Positions 54,494 through 63,919 of a stretch of DNA of 64,000 nucleotides are shown piece by piece (position 1 is the stretch's first letter; each line of letters begins with the position of its first letter). The notes under the pieces were generated by a model that saw only the letters and a list, made by a program, of their open reading frames with translations, was not told the origin of the DNA and searched no databases. Location: positions 3,622,501 through 3,686,500 of the forward strand of contig NZ_CP050700.1 in NCBI RefSeq assembly GCF_010646885.2, written 5' to 3'. Source of the stretch: Desulfopila sp. IMCC35008. GTDB taxonomy: Bacteria; Desulfobacterota; Desulfobulbia; Desulfobulbales; Desulfocapsaceae. A program made the position numbers and the translations under genes.

Positions 54494-54879
54494 TGTGATT
54501 CTGTCTCGGTAAAGTTCAACTCAATCCTGGTCCCGGCCGGGTCGTGAATAAAGAGCTGGGTCATATTAAGTTCGGGTACCTTACCTACAAGATACTCTAC
54601 GCCTTTTTCATTCAGCCGGGCCATAAAAGCATTTAAACCCTCACAGTCCAGGGCTATATGGTCGAGATTACCGGTAGATACTGCCGAATCTTCCATGGAT
54701 TCCATGATGGTCAGGTGCAGCAGTGGAGAATCCCCGATATACAGCCACGCGCCGGCGACTCCGAAATCGGGCCGAAAACCTTCTGTAAAACCAAGAACAT
54801 CCTTATAAAAGGTGATGACCCTGGCAATCAGCGAGGCGCTTCCGACAAGATTGTAATGACCAATGCGTTTGATTTTCAT
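54487..54879 (-). CDS. VOC/glyoxalase-superfamily protein
   Basis: A 130-residue vicinal-oxygen-chelate domain: IGHYNLVGSASLIARVITFY, YIGDSPLLHLT, NLDHIALDCEGLNAFMARL and FIHDPAGTRIELNF. Metal ligands are likely the His, His and Glu of these segments. Reactions vary widely in this fold (isomerase, dioxygenase, resistance), so the substrate is not assigned. It is translated just ahead of the exporter and overlaps it by seven bases, so a joint role in handling one metabolite is possible. Confidence 0.85.
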   Translation of the reverse strand: MKIKRIGHYNLVGSASLIARVITFYKDVLGFTEGFRPDFGVAGAWLYIGDSPLLHLTIMESMEDSAVSTGNLDHIALDCEGLNAFMARLNEKGVEYLVGKVPELNMTQLFIHDPAGTRIELNFTETESQC

Positions 54880-54919
54880 GACTGGTTCCCGAGATACATA
54901 TCTATAATAAGTTCACTCT

Positions 54920-55189
54920 TTACGTGACTATACAACAAATGACCCACGACGCCACCCCTTCGACCATGCAATCGTCCGCATGAGAGACCACGGTTCCTGC
55001 CCGGGTCTCCTTGATAAACAGCATATAGTAATCGTCGTCACCCGCTATCATATCTGCTGTGGTAACAAGGGCCATGATATCCTTATCGAGAGGATTCATG
55101 ATTGCCGGGTCAAAACCATTTGCCACTATCATCGCCAGAAAGCAGTCATTAACGATACTCGCTGCGGAAGTCCATAGGAAATATTTCAC
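54920..55189 (-). pseudogene. Pterin-binding methyltransferase remnant
   Basis: An 89-residue fragment from a GTG without a ribosome site. SIVNDCFLAMIVANGFDPAI followed by MNPLDKDIMALV matches the last third of methyltetrahydrofolate-corrinoid methyltransferases (AcsE/MtgA/MetH pterin domain), with the usual LINRTFLAMAMAAGLDAAI-type helix. The N-terminal two-thirds (about 180 residues) and its pterin-binding motifs are gone, and the C-terminal sequence diverges. It lies downstream of a homocysteine methyltransferase gene on the same strand, as a former partner would. Confidence 0.65.
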
Positions 55190-55318
55190 AGCAAGAAGAG
55201 TAAATTACTGCCGGGAAAATGCTTCCGGGTGTATATCATCAATGACCGGTTAATGTCCCCTCGCCTCTATTCCCTGACCAACCTTCCTGTATGAATTTCT
55301 TATCCTGCCCTCATTGGT

Positions 55319-56245
55319 TTACGTCAGGATTTCAGCAAGTCCTTTGGCAATGCCACCGATATAGTGCTCATCCGTACCACAACATCCGCCCAGGATCTTG
55401 ACGCCGTAGCGTCTGTTGAGCTCGAGCATGAGATCAACCCACTCGTCCCTGCTGTCTTGCTGCAGGGTTTCTGCATTGTCAAGCTGGTCGTGATCTTTTG
55501 AGGAGGCATTGGCCTGAATGCCGACCAGGCGGGTAAAGAGTTCAGGTGGTTGATTCTTTGGTTGAATAAAGGTCGGGAACACGCAATTCACCATGTAGCC
55601 TGCAGGGCTTTCCTTCAATTCCCGGTCTAGTTGCTGAATCCCCTCATACAGTGGCGTGCCGTCGAGGATCATAGCATGTCTGTTTATACAGAAACTTATG
55701 ATATAGGGAATTCCGGCCTCTCGGGCCGCCTTACCGACACCAAGCGCTTCAGAAACAGCGGGAAAGGTCTGGCCGATAATACAATCCACCCCGCTTTCTG
55801 CAAGTTCGCGTATCTGCCAGGAGTGATACTCCCGTGCCTCGTCTGCAGATAACGCCTCATCAGGTGCGTAGCAATCGTTTTTAGGCCCAATCAATCCACC
55901 GACAAAAAGAGGAGACTGAGCCCTCTGCCATTTCACCTGAAGTTCTCTCATAAACCGCACAGCCTCGCGGTTCAGCCCCTCGCTGAAACCGGCAGCCTTA
56001 ATCCTTGCCCTATCAACCCGCCAGGTGGGTGCACAGATCAACATAGGCAATCCTGCCTGTGCCGCGAGGTTCCGGTACTGGCGGTAAATATCCTCCATGC
56101 ATTGACGTCCATGCTCGTCCTGGATGAGAGGCGTATTAAACAATGTAGGATGCAGTTCCACGTCATCCCGACGACGCAATCTCTCAGCAATTGCACCTTC
56201 GGTCAGCATGGCCTTGGCTCTGGCCAGGGTTTGGGTAAAATTCAC
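55319..56245 (-). CDS. Homocysteine S-methyltransferase family protein
   Basis: A 308-residue zinc methyltransferase barrel. Zinc cysteines are expected in NCVFPTF and in KILGGCCGTDEHYI near the C-terminus. Family members use S-methylmethionine, betaine or a corrinoid as methyl donor and homocysteine or another thiol as acceptor. I start at the GTG giving MNFTQTLARAK because GGAGG lies four bases upstream. An earlier frame overlaps the permease gene. The next genes downstream are a methyltransferase remnant, VOC and exporter. Confidence 0.88.
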   Translation of the reverse strand: MNFTQTLARAKAMLTEGAIAERLRRRDDVELHPTLFNTPLIQDEHGRQCMEDIYRQYRNLAAQAGLPMLICAPTWRVDRARIKAAGFSEGLNREAVRFMRELQVKWQRAQSPLFVGGLIGPKNDCYAPDEALSADEAREYHSWQIRELAESGVDCIIGQTFPAVSEALGVGKAAREAGIPYIISFCINRHAMILDGTPLYEGIQQLDRELKESPAGYMVNCVFPTFIQPKNQPPELFTRLVGIQANASSKDHDQLDNAETLQQDSRDEWVDLMLELNRRYGVKILGGCCGTDEHYIGGIAKGLAEILT

Positions 56246-56277
56246 AACACCTCCGGGAATCAGATTTTGGCCGGTTT

Positions 56278-57594
56278 CTATTTCCTGTTCATATACGGCA
56301 AGCCGGCAACAATGATGCAGAGTGAGAGCAGGAAAAAGTGAAGGAACATCTCCTTTTGCACCGCTCCCCATATAATATAGCAGGATCCAGCCGCAGCAAG
56401 CAACGGTGCAATATACCTTCTGAACAGACGGGCATCTTCAAAGGTGCGAATTACCCATAAATAGAGTGAGATATAGATGACGTAAAGAAACGCGATGGGA
56501 AGCTCGGATATGTCCATGAAGTGCCCCCACCAACCGGCAAAATTCCCATACCAGACCATCAGCCAGAAGCTGGACATGATGAACCCCACACCAGCCGAAA
56601 TCATGGTGCTGTTGGTTCTGGGGTCAACCCTGGCAAAGATCTCCGGTTTCGGCCCCAGACCTCTTGATGCGATGGAAAACATTCCTCGCGCCGAACCCAT
56701 GATAAGGCCATTCAGGGTGCCCAGGCAGGAGATAATAACAAACACGGACAAAGCAGTCCCGCCAAGACGCCCAAAGATAATCGACAGAACTTCAACAGGG
56801 GCATCATTGCCGGCAGCAATGACTTCATCATTGGACAGCACCCCGGAGATACCAAGATAATAAAGCATATAAATAAACACGACCAGGCAGGAGCCGAAAA
56901 AGAGGGCTTTCGGCAACGTTCTTTTGGCATCCTTTAATTCGGCATTTATGGAGGTCGCGATAATCCAGCCCTCGTAGGCAAACGCCGTTGCCAGTGTGGC
57001 CACGGCAAGACCGCCACCCTCTGTAACGTTATTGGCTGCGATGGTAAAACTTTCCAACGTCTGACCACTCATAAGCCCCGATATACCACCGATTACAGCA
57101 ACGAGAAACAACGGGACAAGTTTGATAACGGTTGCCGAAACCTGCCATTTCCCGGCAAGAACAGGGGAAAAACAATTGACGAGGAAAAAGAGGATAAGAT
57201 ACATTGCAGCAAGTAGCCAGACCCCTTTTTCAAGTCCCATCAGGCTAATACTGTAATTGGCCGAAACCCAAGCGAGAACGGCGACCAGGGTTGGATAATA
57301 AATAAAGGTCATGAACCAGGCTACCAGATAACCGGCACAAGGGCCGTAAGCCTCCTCAAAATAGTCTACAAGACCATTCACCCTCTGAATTCTCGTTGCG
57401 ATCCCGGCAAATACAAACGCAGTCACAACCATGATCGCCCCGCCGAGGGCCCAGGCAGTAAGCGCTGTCACCAGGTTTCCACCTGAAGCAACCAACACAT
57501 CGTCTGCCTTAAAGAACACACCGGAGCCGATGGTGATGCCGACCACCATGGCAATCGCGGTCCAGATACCGTATTTACGCTCCAATTCCTGCAT
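56278..57594 (-). CDS. APC-family amino-acid permease
   Basis: A 438-residue membrane protein with about twelve helices. The APC signature IWTAIAMVVGITIGSGVFFKADD occupies the first helix, with a glycine-rich unwound segment. LATAFAYEGWIIATSINAEL marks helix 6. It imports or exchanges amino acids, and the substrate is not fixed by sequence. It is just upstream of the methyltransferase (32 bases), so the pair may act on one sulfur or methylated amino acid. Confidence 0.92.
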   Translation of the reverse strand: MQELERKYGIWTAIAMVVGITIGSGVFFKADDVLVASGGNLVTALTAWALGGAIMVVTAFVFAGIATRIQRVNGLVDYFEEAYGPCAGYLVAWFMTFIYYPTLVAVLAWVSANYSISLMGLEKGVWLLAAMYLILFFLVNCFSPVLAGKWQVSATVIKLVPLFLVAVIGGISGLMSGQTLESFTIAANNVTEGGGLAVATLATAFAYEGWIIATSINAELKDAKRTLPKALFFGSCLVVFIYMLYYLGISGVLSNDEVIAAGNDAPVEVLSIIFGRLGGTALSVFVIISCLGTLNGLIMGSARGMFSIASRGLGPKPEIFARVDPRTNSTMISAGVGFIMSSFWLMVWYGNFAGWWGHFMDISELPIAFLYVIYISLYLWVIRTFEDARLFRRYIAPLLAAAGSCYIIWGAVQKEMFLHFFLLSLCIIVAGLPYMNRK

Positions 57595-57927
57595 ATTTTA
57601 CACCTACAATATTGTCAGATGAGTGCCCGGTTGCCTTGCCATCGGTTTAACACATTTTATGAACCATGGACCAAACGACTCACAACTCAGCATCTCACAT
57701 TTCTCAAGTCAAACAACATATTGATCAAAACGTCACGAACATCGCCACACATTACCGGAAACATAACTTTATTGCGATATATTTCATGTATCCATCATCA
57801 TTACCCCTGATTCCATTTATGATAACGGAAATTTCTTCCAACGCGGCCGCCCATCTGATTCTTTATCGCAAGCAGATGTGATACAGTACATTTATTATCC
57901 TTGTAACCTTTACCCGGAGACTGTCCC
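57595..57927. other. Divergent intergenic region, no gene seen
   Basis: These 333 A+T-rich bases carry the starts of the permease and the binding-protein genes. CGGAG lies before the binding-protein ATG at distance eight. No clear promoter pair, repeat or ORF is supported. Confidence 0.5.
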
Positions 57928-59169
57928 ATGACGCGCCTGGCGACCTTCGTTGCAGCGATAGCATTCTTTCTTCTCCCCTGTATCACCGTGTCCGCACAAC
58001 ATGAGGCAGAAGTCATCCACTGGTGGGTTTCCGGAGGCGAAAGAGCAGCCCTTCAGACCCTCATAGACACCTTTCAGGAAAACGGCAACAAGTGGATAGA
58101 CACCCCGGTGGAATCCTCATATTACGCAAAGACCGCTGCAATTTCGAGAATTCTTGATGGCAAACCACCAACAGCAGTTCAGTGGCAAGCTGGAGTCTCA
58201 TTGAAGGAATTATATAGTGAAGGTCTCTTTCGAAACATCAATGAACTTGCCAGGAAAGAACAGTGGAGAGACGTTCTGCCTGAGGCGATCTGGGACGGCA
58301 TAACAGTCGACGGCAATATTATTGCGGTACCTATGACGCTTCACAGTTCAAACTGGATATGGGCCAACAAAAAAATCCTTGATGAGGTTGGAATAGGCAT
58401 ACCCAAAAACTGGGATGATTTTTTACAATACGCCCCCAGAATACGGGAAGCCGGTTACTACCCCCTGGCTCTGGGTGGTCAGCCATGGCAGGAACGCGCC
58501 TTGTTCCTGCCTGTTGTACTCGGGGTCGGTGGGGCAAAGTTATACGAGGACGCCCTGGTCCACCACAAACCGGAAGCACTGCAAAGTCCTGGTATGAAGA
58601 AGGCATTTGAAACATTCCGCTCTCTTCAGCAATTCATTGATCCCGAAAGCCCTGATAGAAACTGGTCGGATACGACAAAACTGGTCATCGAAGGTAAAGC
58701 TGCATTCCAAATAATGGGAGACTGGGCTAAAGGTGAGTTTTTCCAGGCAGGAATGGAACCGGATAAAGATTTTATCTGTGCATTCAGCCCTGGAAGTGAA
58801 GGAGCTTTTATTATGGTTTCAGACACATTCGCCATGGGAAATGTCACGGATGAAGCCATGCAACAAGCCCAGGAAAAACTGGCAATGACCATAATGAAAA
58901 AAGAGGTTCAAAGCTCCTTTAATTTGCTAAAAGGTTCCATACCACCGCGCCTTGATGCCCCCGTCACAGGGTTTGACAAATGCGCACGTCTTGCCATGAC
59001 AACAGTGGCAGTGAAAGGCTCGACCTACCCGGGGTTCAACATGGCCAATAACGGCATTATAGCCAGTGCTATTATGTCTGTTATTACAAAATTTTGGAAC
59101 ACCAGGGACCTCTCCCCGGATGAGGCAACAAGAATGCTTGCAGAGGCTGTGGAAAAATCAAAACTTTAA
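57928..59169 (+). CDS. Sugar-type periplasmic binding protein (family 1)
   Basis: A 413-residue extracellular solute-binding protein of the ABC sugar class. Signal peptide about 1-24 (FVAAIAFFLLPCITVSA). The mature start EVIHWWVSGGERAALQTLID and WIDTPVESSYYAKTAAISR, PPTAVQWQ, GIPKNWDDFL and FQIMGDWAKGEFF match glucose/mannose-type receptors (GtsA group). No permease or ATPase follows. The next gene on the strand is a hybrid histidine kinase with a large periplasmic domain. It may therefore deliver a sensory signal rather than transport. Confidence 0.9.
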   Translation: MTRLATFVAAIAFFLLPCITVSAQHEAEVIHWWVSGGERAALQTLIDTFQENGNKWIDTPVESSYYAKTAAISRILDGKPPTAVQWQAGVSLKELYSEGLFRNINELARKEQWRDVLPEAIWDGITVDGNIIAVPMTLHSSNWIWANKKILDEVGIGIPKNWDDFLQYAPRIREAGYYPLALGGQPWQERALFLPVVLGVGGAKLYEDALVHHKPEALQSPGMKKAFETFRSLQQFIDPESPDRNWSDTTKLVIEGKAAFQIMGDWAKGEFFQAGMEPDKDFICAFSPGSEGAFIMVSDTFAMGNVTDEAMQQAQEKLAMTIMKKEVQSSFNLLKGSIPPRLDAPVTGFDKCARLAMTTVAVKGSTYPGFNMANNGIIASAIMSVITKFWNTRDLSPDEATRMLAEAVEKSKL

Positions 59170-59221
59170 ACCTATCGGATTTATTTCCAAACAACTGACC
59201 AGAGACTACTTGTCTGTTTTT

Positions 59222-62053
59222 ATGAAATCCGGTACACGAATCAGGGTCCGCCTTTTAGGCGCATTTATTATCGTGGTGCTCATTTCCGTGAGTGCGGTAT
59301 TGACTGCCCGCCTGTCAATCATTCACACCCAGGAGAAACTGGACATCATTATGTCCGAAACACTCCCTCTCATTGCCAACTCCCTCAAACTGGATAAAAA
59401 GGCGCAATTCTTCGCTTTGAGCATTAATGAATTTCCTGAAATTACAACAAAACAGGAACACTCTCAGCTCATCAATCAACTTGATCAGCATATTGCTGAA
59501 ATCACCTCCCTCATTCATGAGCTTGAACAGCTCGATGTCAAACAGTACGAAATCCAAATTATAAAAGACCATGTTGTACAACTCGTGTCCTTTATGAAGG
59601 AACAGGAAAAGCTGTTTACTCGTTTCATTACCATAAACCACCAAATGCAAAAGGCGGTAGCAGGATTACGCGACAACCACCATGAATTCATCACCCTTGC
59701 GGAACCCAGGATATCCCAAAGTTATTTGATATTCCGTCAGAAAGGTCATGAGATAAGTGCGGAAATCAGGGACCTGATAGCGGAGTTCGCAAGAGAAGAC
59801 CCAGGAGTAGGAATTAAAAAAATCGATGACAAACTGAGGGTTGGTTTTGAAACTCTCATAAGCTCAGCAGCAGGAGAAATGCGATCAAATCTTGAAGCCG
59901 TAGCGCTGACATACCTGGCCGCCGGAGTGCTCTACGAAGCAGCAAATTCAAATGACGTTGCAACGGTCGAAGATCTTGAAGAGCAGTTTCAGGCAATAGT
60001 GCCACAGATCAAGAAGATGTTTTTGGTCCTCTCCCATACAACACCACAAAATCACCAGATGGTCATTACGGCTATGCCGATATTCAGGTATGGCACAAAC
60101 GATCCTTCTATCTTTTTTCAACGTAAAGAAGAGCTCTCCATTCGCCAATCTGCAGCAACCTCTGCGAGCAAAGCCCTATTACTTGCAGAAGACCTGACCA
60201 CAGCCATCGACATAGTAAATCTCAACAGTCAGAAGTTGGCTCAGCAATCAACAGCACAGTTACGAAAAAGTTTGAATAAAGCGCTGGCAATCCAGTCTGT
60301 TGGGGCTACTATTGCCATAATTCTTTCTATCATCATCGGCTGGTTCTATGTTGAAAAACAAGTTTTGGCCCGGCTTACAGCCCTTCGACAGGCAATGGAG
60401 TTCCATTCAACAGGAAGACATGCAGAAATTCCCCTGGCCGGCGACGATGAAATAAGTGATATGGCTGCTGCACTCAAACGATTTGTGGATCACCGTTCAA
60501 ACGTTGAGAACAGATTGAGGATAACGGTGGACGAACTTAATGCTGTCATGGATAGTATTGATTACGGGATTATTTTTACAGATTCCAAACTGAATGTTCT
60601 CCTCGTCAATAAAGCATTCCTCAATATTTGGGAAATCACAGAAAATAGAACATCCGAGACAATGGTACTTGCCGATTTGCTCGATACCGACCGCTACAAG
60701 AGTGTTTACAATACCCTGGGTGAGCCAGTTAAGGAATATCTATATAACAGTGAGGAGATGATCTCTAGAGGTGAAATTGCCCCTGTGGAAATCGAAACCA
60801 TCGATGGCAGGTTTTTCCAGCATCAATGTGTGGTGTTGCCGGGTGATGCCCGCATGCTGACCTATTTTGACATCACCGAAATGAAAATGAACCAGGCCAA
60901 GCTAATGCAGGCCCAGAAAGTTGAGACCATCGGCCTTATGGCCGGGGGCGTCGCTCACGACCTGAACAACATTCTCTCAGGAATCGTTTCCTACCCCGAT
61001 CTCTTGCTTTTAAAACTTCCTGCTGAAAGTGACCTTATCAAACCGCTGCAGGAGATCAAAGAAGCAGGCCAACGCGCAGCTGCGGTTGTTGCCGACCTGC
61101 TCATTGTAACACGGGGAACGATCGCCGATCGAAAAATCGCCAACCTGAACCGGTTAGTCTCAGAATATCTCACATCTCCTGAAGCAAAAAAAATCTTAAC
61201 CCTTTACCCGGAGGTGTCCATCCAGACAGAATTCAGCCCTGAGTTGCTCAACATTTCATGCTCACCGATACACATCAAGAAGTGCCTCATGAATCTGGTA
61301 TTAAACGCCTTCGAGGCCATAGAACAATCCGGAATGATCACGATATCAACAGAAAACCGCTATTTCGATAAGCGAGATCTCCAAGAATCAACTCTCCCAG
61401 ATGATGAGTATGTCATCCTCAGAATTGCTGATAACGGACCAGGTATATCTGAAAAAGATATAGGCAACATTTTTGAGCCGTTCTACTCTAAAAAGGTGAT
61501 GGGCCGAAGCGGCACCGGGCTGGGTTTAACGATTGTATGGAACACCGTTCAGGAACATGGCGGAACGGTATCCGTCAGCAGCGACCAAACCGGAACAACT
61601 TTCGACCTCTACTTCCCGGTTACCAGAGAGACATCAGACAATTTACCGGAATCATTTTCAAATATTGATATCATGGGGACTGGTGAAAAGCTGCTTGTTG
61701 TCGACGATGAGCCCATGCAAAGAAGTATCGCCACTCAGATACTCAACTCCCTTCGTTATCAGGTTGAAACCGCCGCCTCTGGCGAGGAAGCCATAGAACT
61801 TGTGAAAGAGAAATCATATGACCTCATAGTTCTCGACATGATGATGAGTCCGGGCATAAACGGACGAGAGACCTACGAGGGAGTCATTGCTATTCGCCCG
61901 GAACAGAAGGCAGTAGTCGCCAGTGGTTTTTCAGATCATGACGAAATTACTAAAATTAAGAAACTTGGCATCAATGGATTTATCAAGAAACCATATACAT
62001 TGCATGAATTCGGGATTGCAATTAAGGAATTTATGACTGACTCAAAAGGATAA
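59222..62053 (+). CDS. Hybrid sensor histidine kinase with periplasmic domain
   Basis: A 943-residue membrane kinase. TM1 is at about 9-30, a long helical periplasmic domain spans about 31-355, and TM2 is at about 357-378. HAMP follows, then PAS (about 430-540), HisKA (VETIGLMAGGVAHDLNNILS near 566), HATPase (LMNLVLNAFEAIEQSG, DNGPGISEKD, SGTGLGLTIVWN) and a receiver (821-943; LLVVDDEPMQRS, LIVLDMMMSPG, FIKKPYT). It starts 52 bases after the binding-protein gene, with a poor ribosome site. The layout parallels TorS-type kinases that read a periplasmic binding protein. No DNA-binding output is adjacent. Confidence 0.93.
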   Translation: MKSGTRIRVRLLGAFIIVVLISVSAVLTARLSIIHTQEKLDIIMSETLPLIANSLKLDKKAQFFALSINEFPEITTKQEHSQLINQLDQHIAEITSLIHELEQLDVKQYEIQIIKDHVVQLVSFMKEQEKLFTRFITINHQMQKAVAGLRDNHHEFITLAEPRISQSYLIFRQKGHEISAEIRDLIAEFAREDPGVGIKKIDDKLRVGFETLISSAAGEMRSNLEAVALTYLAAGVLYEAANSNDVATVEDLEEQFQAIVPQIKKMFLVLSHTTPQNHQMVITAMPIFRYGTNDPSIFFQRKEELSIRQSAATSASKALLLAEDLTTAIDIVNLNSQKLAQQSTAQLRKSLNKALAIQSVGATIAIILSIIIGWFYVEKQVLARLTALRQAMEFHSTGRHAEIPLAGDDEISDMAAALKRFVDHRSNVENRLRITVDELNAVMDSIDYGIIFTDSKLNVLLVNKAFLNIWEITENRTSETMVLADLLDTDRYKSVYNTLGEPVKEYLYNSEEMISRGEIAPVEIETIDGRFFQHQCVVLPGDARMLTYFDITEMKMNQAKLMQAQKVETIGLMAGGVAHDLNNILSGIVSYPDLLLLKLPAESDLIKPLQEIKEAGQRAAAVVADLLIVTRGTIADRKIANLNRLVSEYLTSPEAKKILTLYPEVSIQTEFSPELLNISCSPIHIKKCLMNLVLNAFEAIEQSGMITISTENRYFDKRDLQESTLPDDEYVILRIADNGPGISEKDIGNIFEPFYSKKVMGRSGTGLGLTIVWNTVQEHGGTVSVSSDQTGTTFDLYFPVTRETSDNLPESFSNIDIMGTGEKLLVVDDEPMQRSIATQILNSLRYQVETAASGEEAIELVKEKSYDLIVLDMMMSPGINGRETYEGVIAIRPEQKAVVASGFSDHDEITKIKKLGINGFIKKPYTLHEFGIAIKEFMTDSKG

Positions 62054-62134
62054 CTCACCAGGCCTGCATTTTCAGTAAACAGCTACATGGCCGCTGGCAG
62101 ATTTATGCCGTATATTGATCAACAGGAGTTTTTG

Positions 62135-62416
62135 TTAAGAGTGGGAGCTTTTGATTTTATCCTCTAGTTTTTTGGTTACCCGGCCAACAACAGTCGCTTT
62201 GTCACAATGGGCACCGGTTTTCGGGTTACAGTCGAGGAGAAGCCCCATAACGATGTCAGCTGTTTCAAAACATCGGGCATCCTCCAGTCTCGCAAGTAAA
62301 TTCGACATTGCTCTGCTAAACTCCTCACACTGAGCGTAATCAGCAGTCGCACGAAGGTGTAAAGCACAAGCGCTTTCTAAGTCCTTCTTAATGTCATCAG
62401 GAAGTATCTCGGCCAT
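62135..62416 (-). CDS. Small unknown protein
   Basis: A 93-residue acidic, mostly helical protein beginning MAEILPDDIKKDLESACALH, with four cysteines spread through it (ACALH, YAQCEEF, ARCFETA, LDCNPKTGAHCDKATVV). I do not recognise a family. There is no strong ribosome site; a GTG two codons earlier is possible. The gene is convergent with the hybrid kinase. Confidence 0.55.
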   Translation of the reverse strand: MAEILPDDIKKDLESACALHLRATADYAQCEEFSRAMSNLLARLEDARCFETADIVMGLLLDCNPKTGAHCDKATVVGRVTKKLEDKIKSSHS

Positions 62417-62422
62417 AACCAC

Positions 62423-62659
62423 ATCTGTCCATATAGTTTCAGGAACATATTGAAAAGTATTTTTTAAATCACCATTGATGAGATACAGTTCGCCAAGGGA
62501 TTTATCCAGCCCTTCAGCCTGCTATGTGTTCAATCTGTAACGTTGTGTCGTGTAGGACTGCACACCGGCCGTCCCAAACCAATTAACTTATACATCTTCC
62601 CCTTAACTGCCACGTGTAAATCGGGCCATTCCTGCTGACGCAATCCGCCGGATTACACT
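62423..62659. other. Intergenic, no gene seen
   Basis: This short gap lies between two minus-strand unknown genes. Nothing recognisable was seen. Confidence 0.5.
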
Positions 62660-63157
62660 TTATAAGTTGTGAAGGCTCCTTACCCTCTCGACCCGGCGGA
62701 TCATTTTCTTAACATTCGAGAAATGATACAATTCAATCTCCACCTCCATATAATCCTGGGGCGTAAAAACTTTTTGCAAGGAGGCCAGCCTGCCATTACC
62801 CTCAAAGGTGACATAAGAATCATCACCTGTCCTAACTGCCTTTATGGCCGACACACTGGGTATAAATTTTTTTAGGATTTCGCCCGTCAAAATTCGTTGA
62901 GCCAAAAGCTCATTCCGAAAATCCATAAGAACCTGACTGCGCTTCTCCATGGATGCAAGTGATCCTTCTCTATCGATGGGATGAATAGGATATAGCTGAA
63001 AAAGGTTAACATTCTCAAAGGTTGTATGACTTCGTTTTCGGTGAATGTCCATAACAACTTTGGCAAGCAGCACATCTTTTTCATCCATATCAACCAGCTC
63101 TTTCTTTTTACCCCACAGATAAGAACTGAAATTTTTGAACGTCTCTGTTATTTTCAT
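62660..63157 (-). CDS. Unknown protein, ParB-like segment
   Basis: A 165-residue protein, MKITETFKNFSSYLWGKKKE onward. The first part is basic and helical. Around residues 115-140 the stretch TFEGNGRLASLQKVF and YMEVEIELYHF recalls the nucleotide-binding motif of ParB/sulfiredoxin-like folds (GNGRL near the end), but the resemblance is short and uncertain. The rest (HPIDREGSLASMEKR) is not recognised. It lies before the HAD gene on the opposite strand. Confidence 0.5.
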   Translation of the reverse strand: MKITETFKNFSSYLWGKKKELVDMDEKDVLLAKVVMDIHRKRSHTTFENVNLFQLYPIHPIDREGSLASMEKRSQVLMDFRNELLAQRILTGEILKKFIPSVSAIKAVRTGDDSYVTFEGNGRLASLQKVFTPQDYMEVEIELYHFSNVKKMIRRVERVRSLHNL

Positions 63158-63286
63158 GGCATGATTGTAATAGGTTAAATTATATGGGATAACAGGCTAT
63201 TATAATCAAGAGCAGGTTGCCTTACAATGCATTCGATACGCCAATGGCTTATATCCGACATATAAATTCACAGAAAAAGAAGAACC

Positions 63287-63757
63287 ATGCTTGAAATATC
63301 AATCCCCGGATCACCTACTCTCCGACTCGCCCATCTGGTACTTGATTACAACGGCACTATAGCGGAAGACGGAGAGCCCATTGCAGGTATAGCACAACGT
63401 CTTGAAAAGCTGCGGAATGCGCTGAAAATACATGTAGTCACGGCCGACACCCATGGAACAGTACAAGATAAACTTGCCGGGGCACCTGTCACCATCACGG
63501 TGGTCGGACCTGACAGGCAGGACCTGGCCAAGGAAGCATATATTGAAGAACTTGGCTTCGACAATGTGGTCGCCGTCGGCAATGGTAAAAATGACGGGCT
63601 CATGCTTCAAAAGGCGGCGCTTGGAATAGGTGTTATCCAGAAAGAAGGTGCAGCTGCCGAGGTCATCAAAGGAGCAGACCTTTTCTGCACCTCGATATTG
63701 GACAGCCTCGACCTTCTTCTCCACTTAGACAGGCTCAGAGCAACCTTGAGGAGATAA
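63287..63757 (+). CDS. HAD-superfamily hydrolase (soluble P-ATPase-like)
   Basis: A 156-residue compact HAD phosphatase. Nucleophile region LVLDYNGTIAEDG (DYNGT in place of DxDGT), motif II VVTADTHG, and motif IV VVAVGNGKNDGLMLQKA. Such cap-less proteins resemble the P domain of P-type ATPases (COG4087) and hydrolyse small phosphates. Substrate unknown. The gene is single. AAAGAAG precedes the ATG. Confidence 0.88.
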   Translation: MLEISIPGSPTLRLAHLVLDYNGTIAEDGEPIAGIAQRLEKLRNALKIHVVTADTHGTVQDKLAGAPVTITVVGPDRQDLAKEAYIEELGFDNVVAVGNGKNDGLMLQKAALGIGVIQKEGAAAEVIKGADLFCTSILDSLDLLLHLDRLRATLRR

Positions 63758-63919
63758 CGATAAATGGATTTTCCTGGAGCGTGTCGGAGAATTGCCATTT
63801 TGGTTCAGATCGAGACAACTGCAGAAAATTTAGCACAGCCATATACGTGCTATTGCGAGCATAAGTTTTCTGCAAATAACGAGGAACTGGGGAGAAAGGG
63901 CATTCTCGGACAGCCTCCT

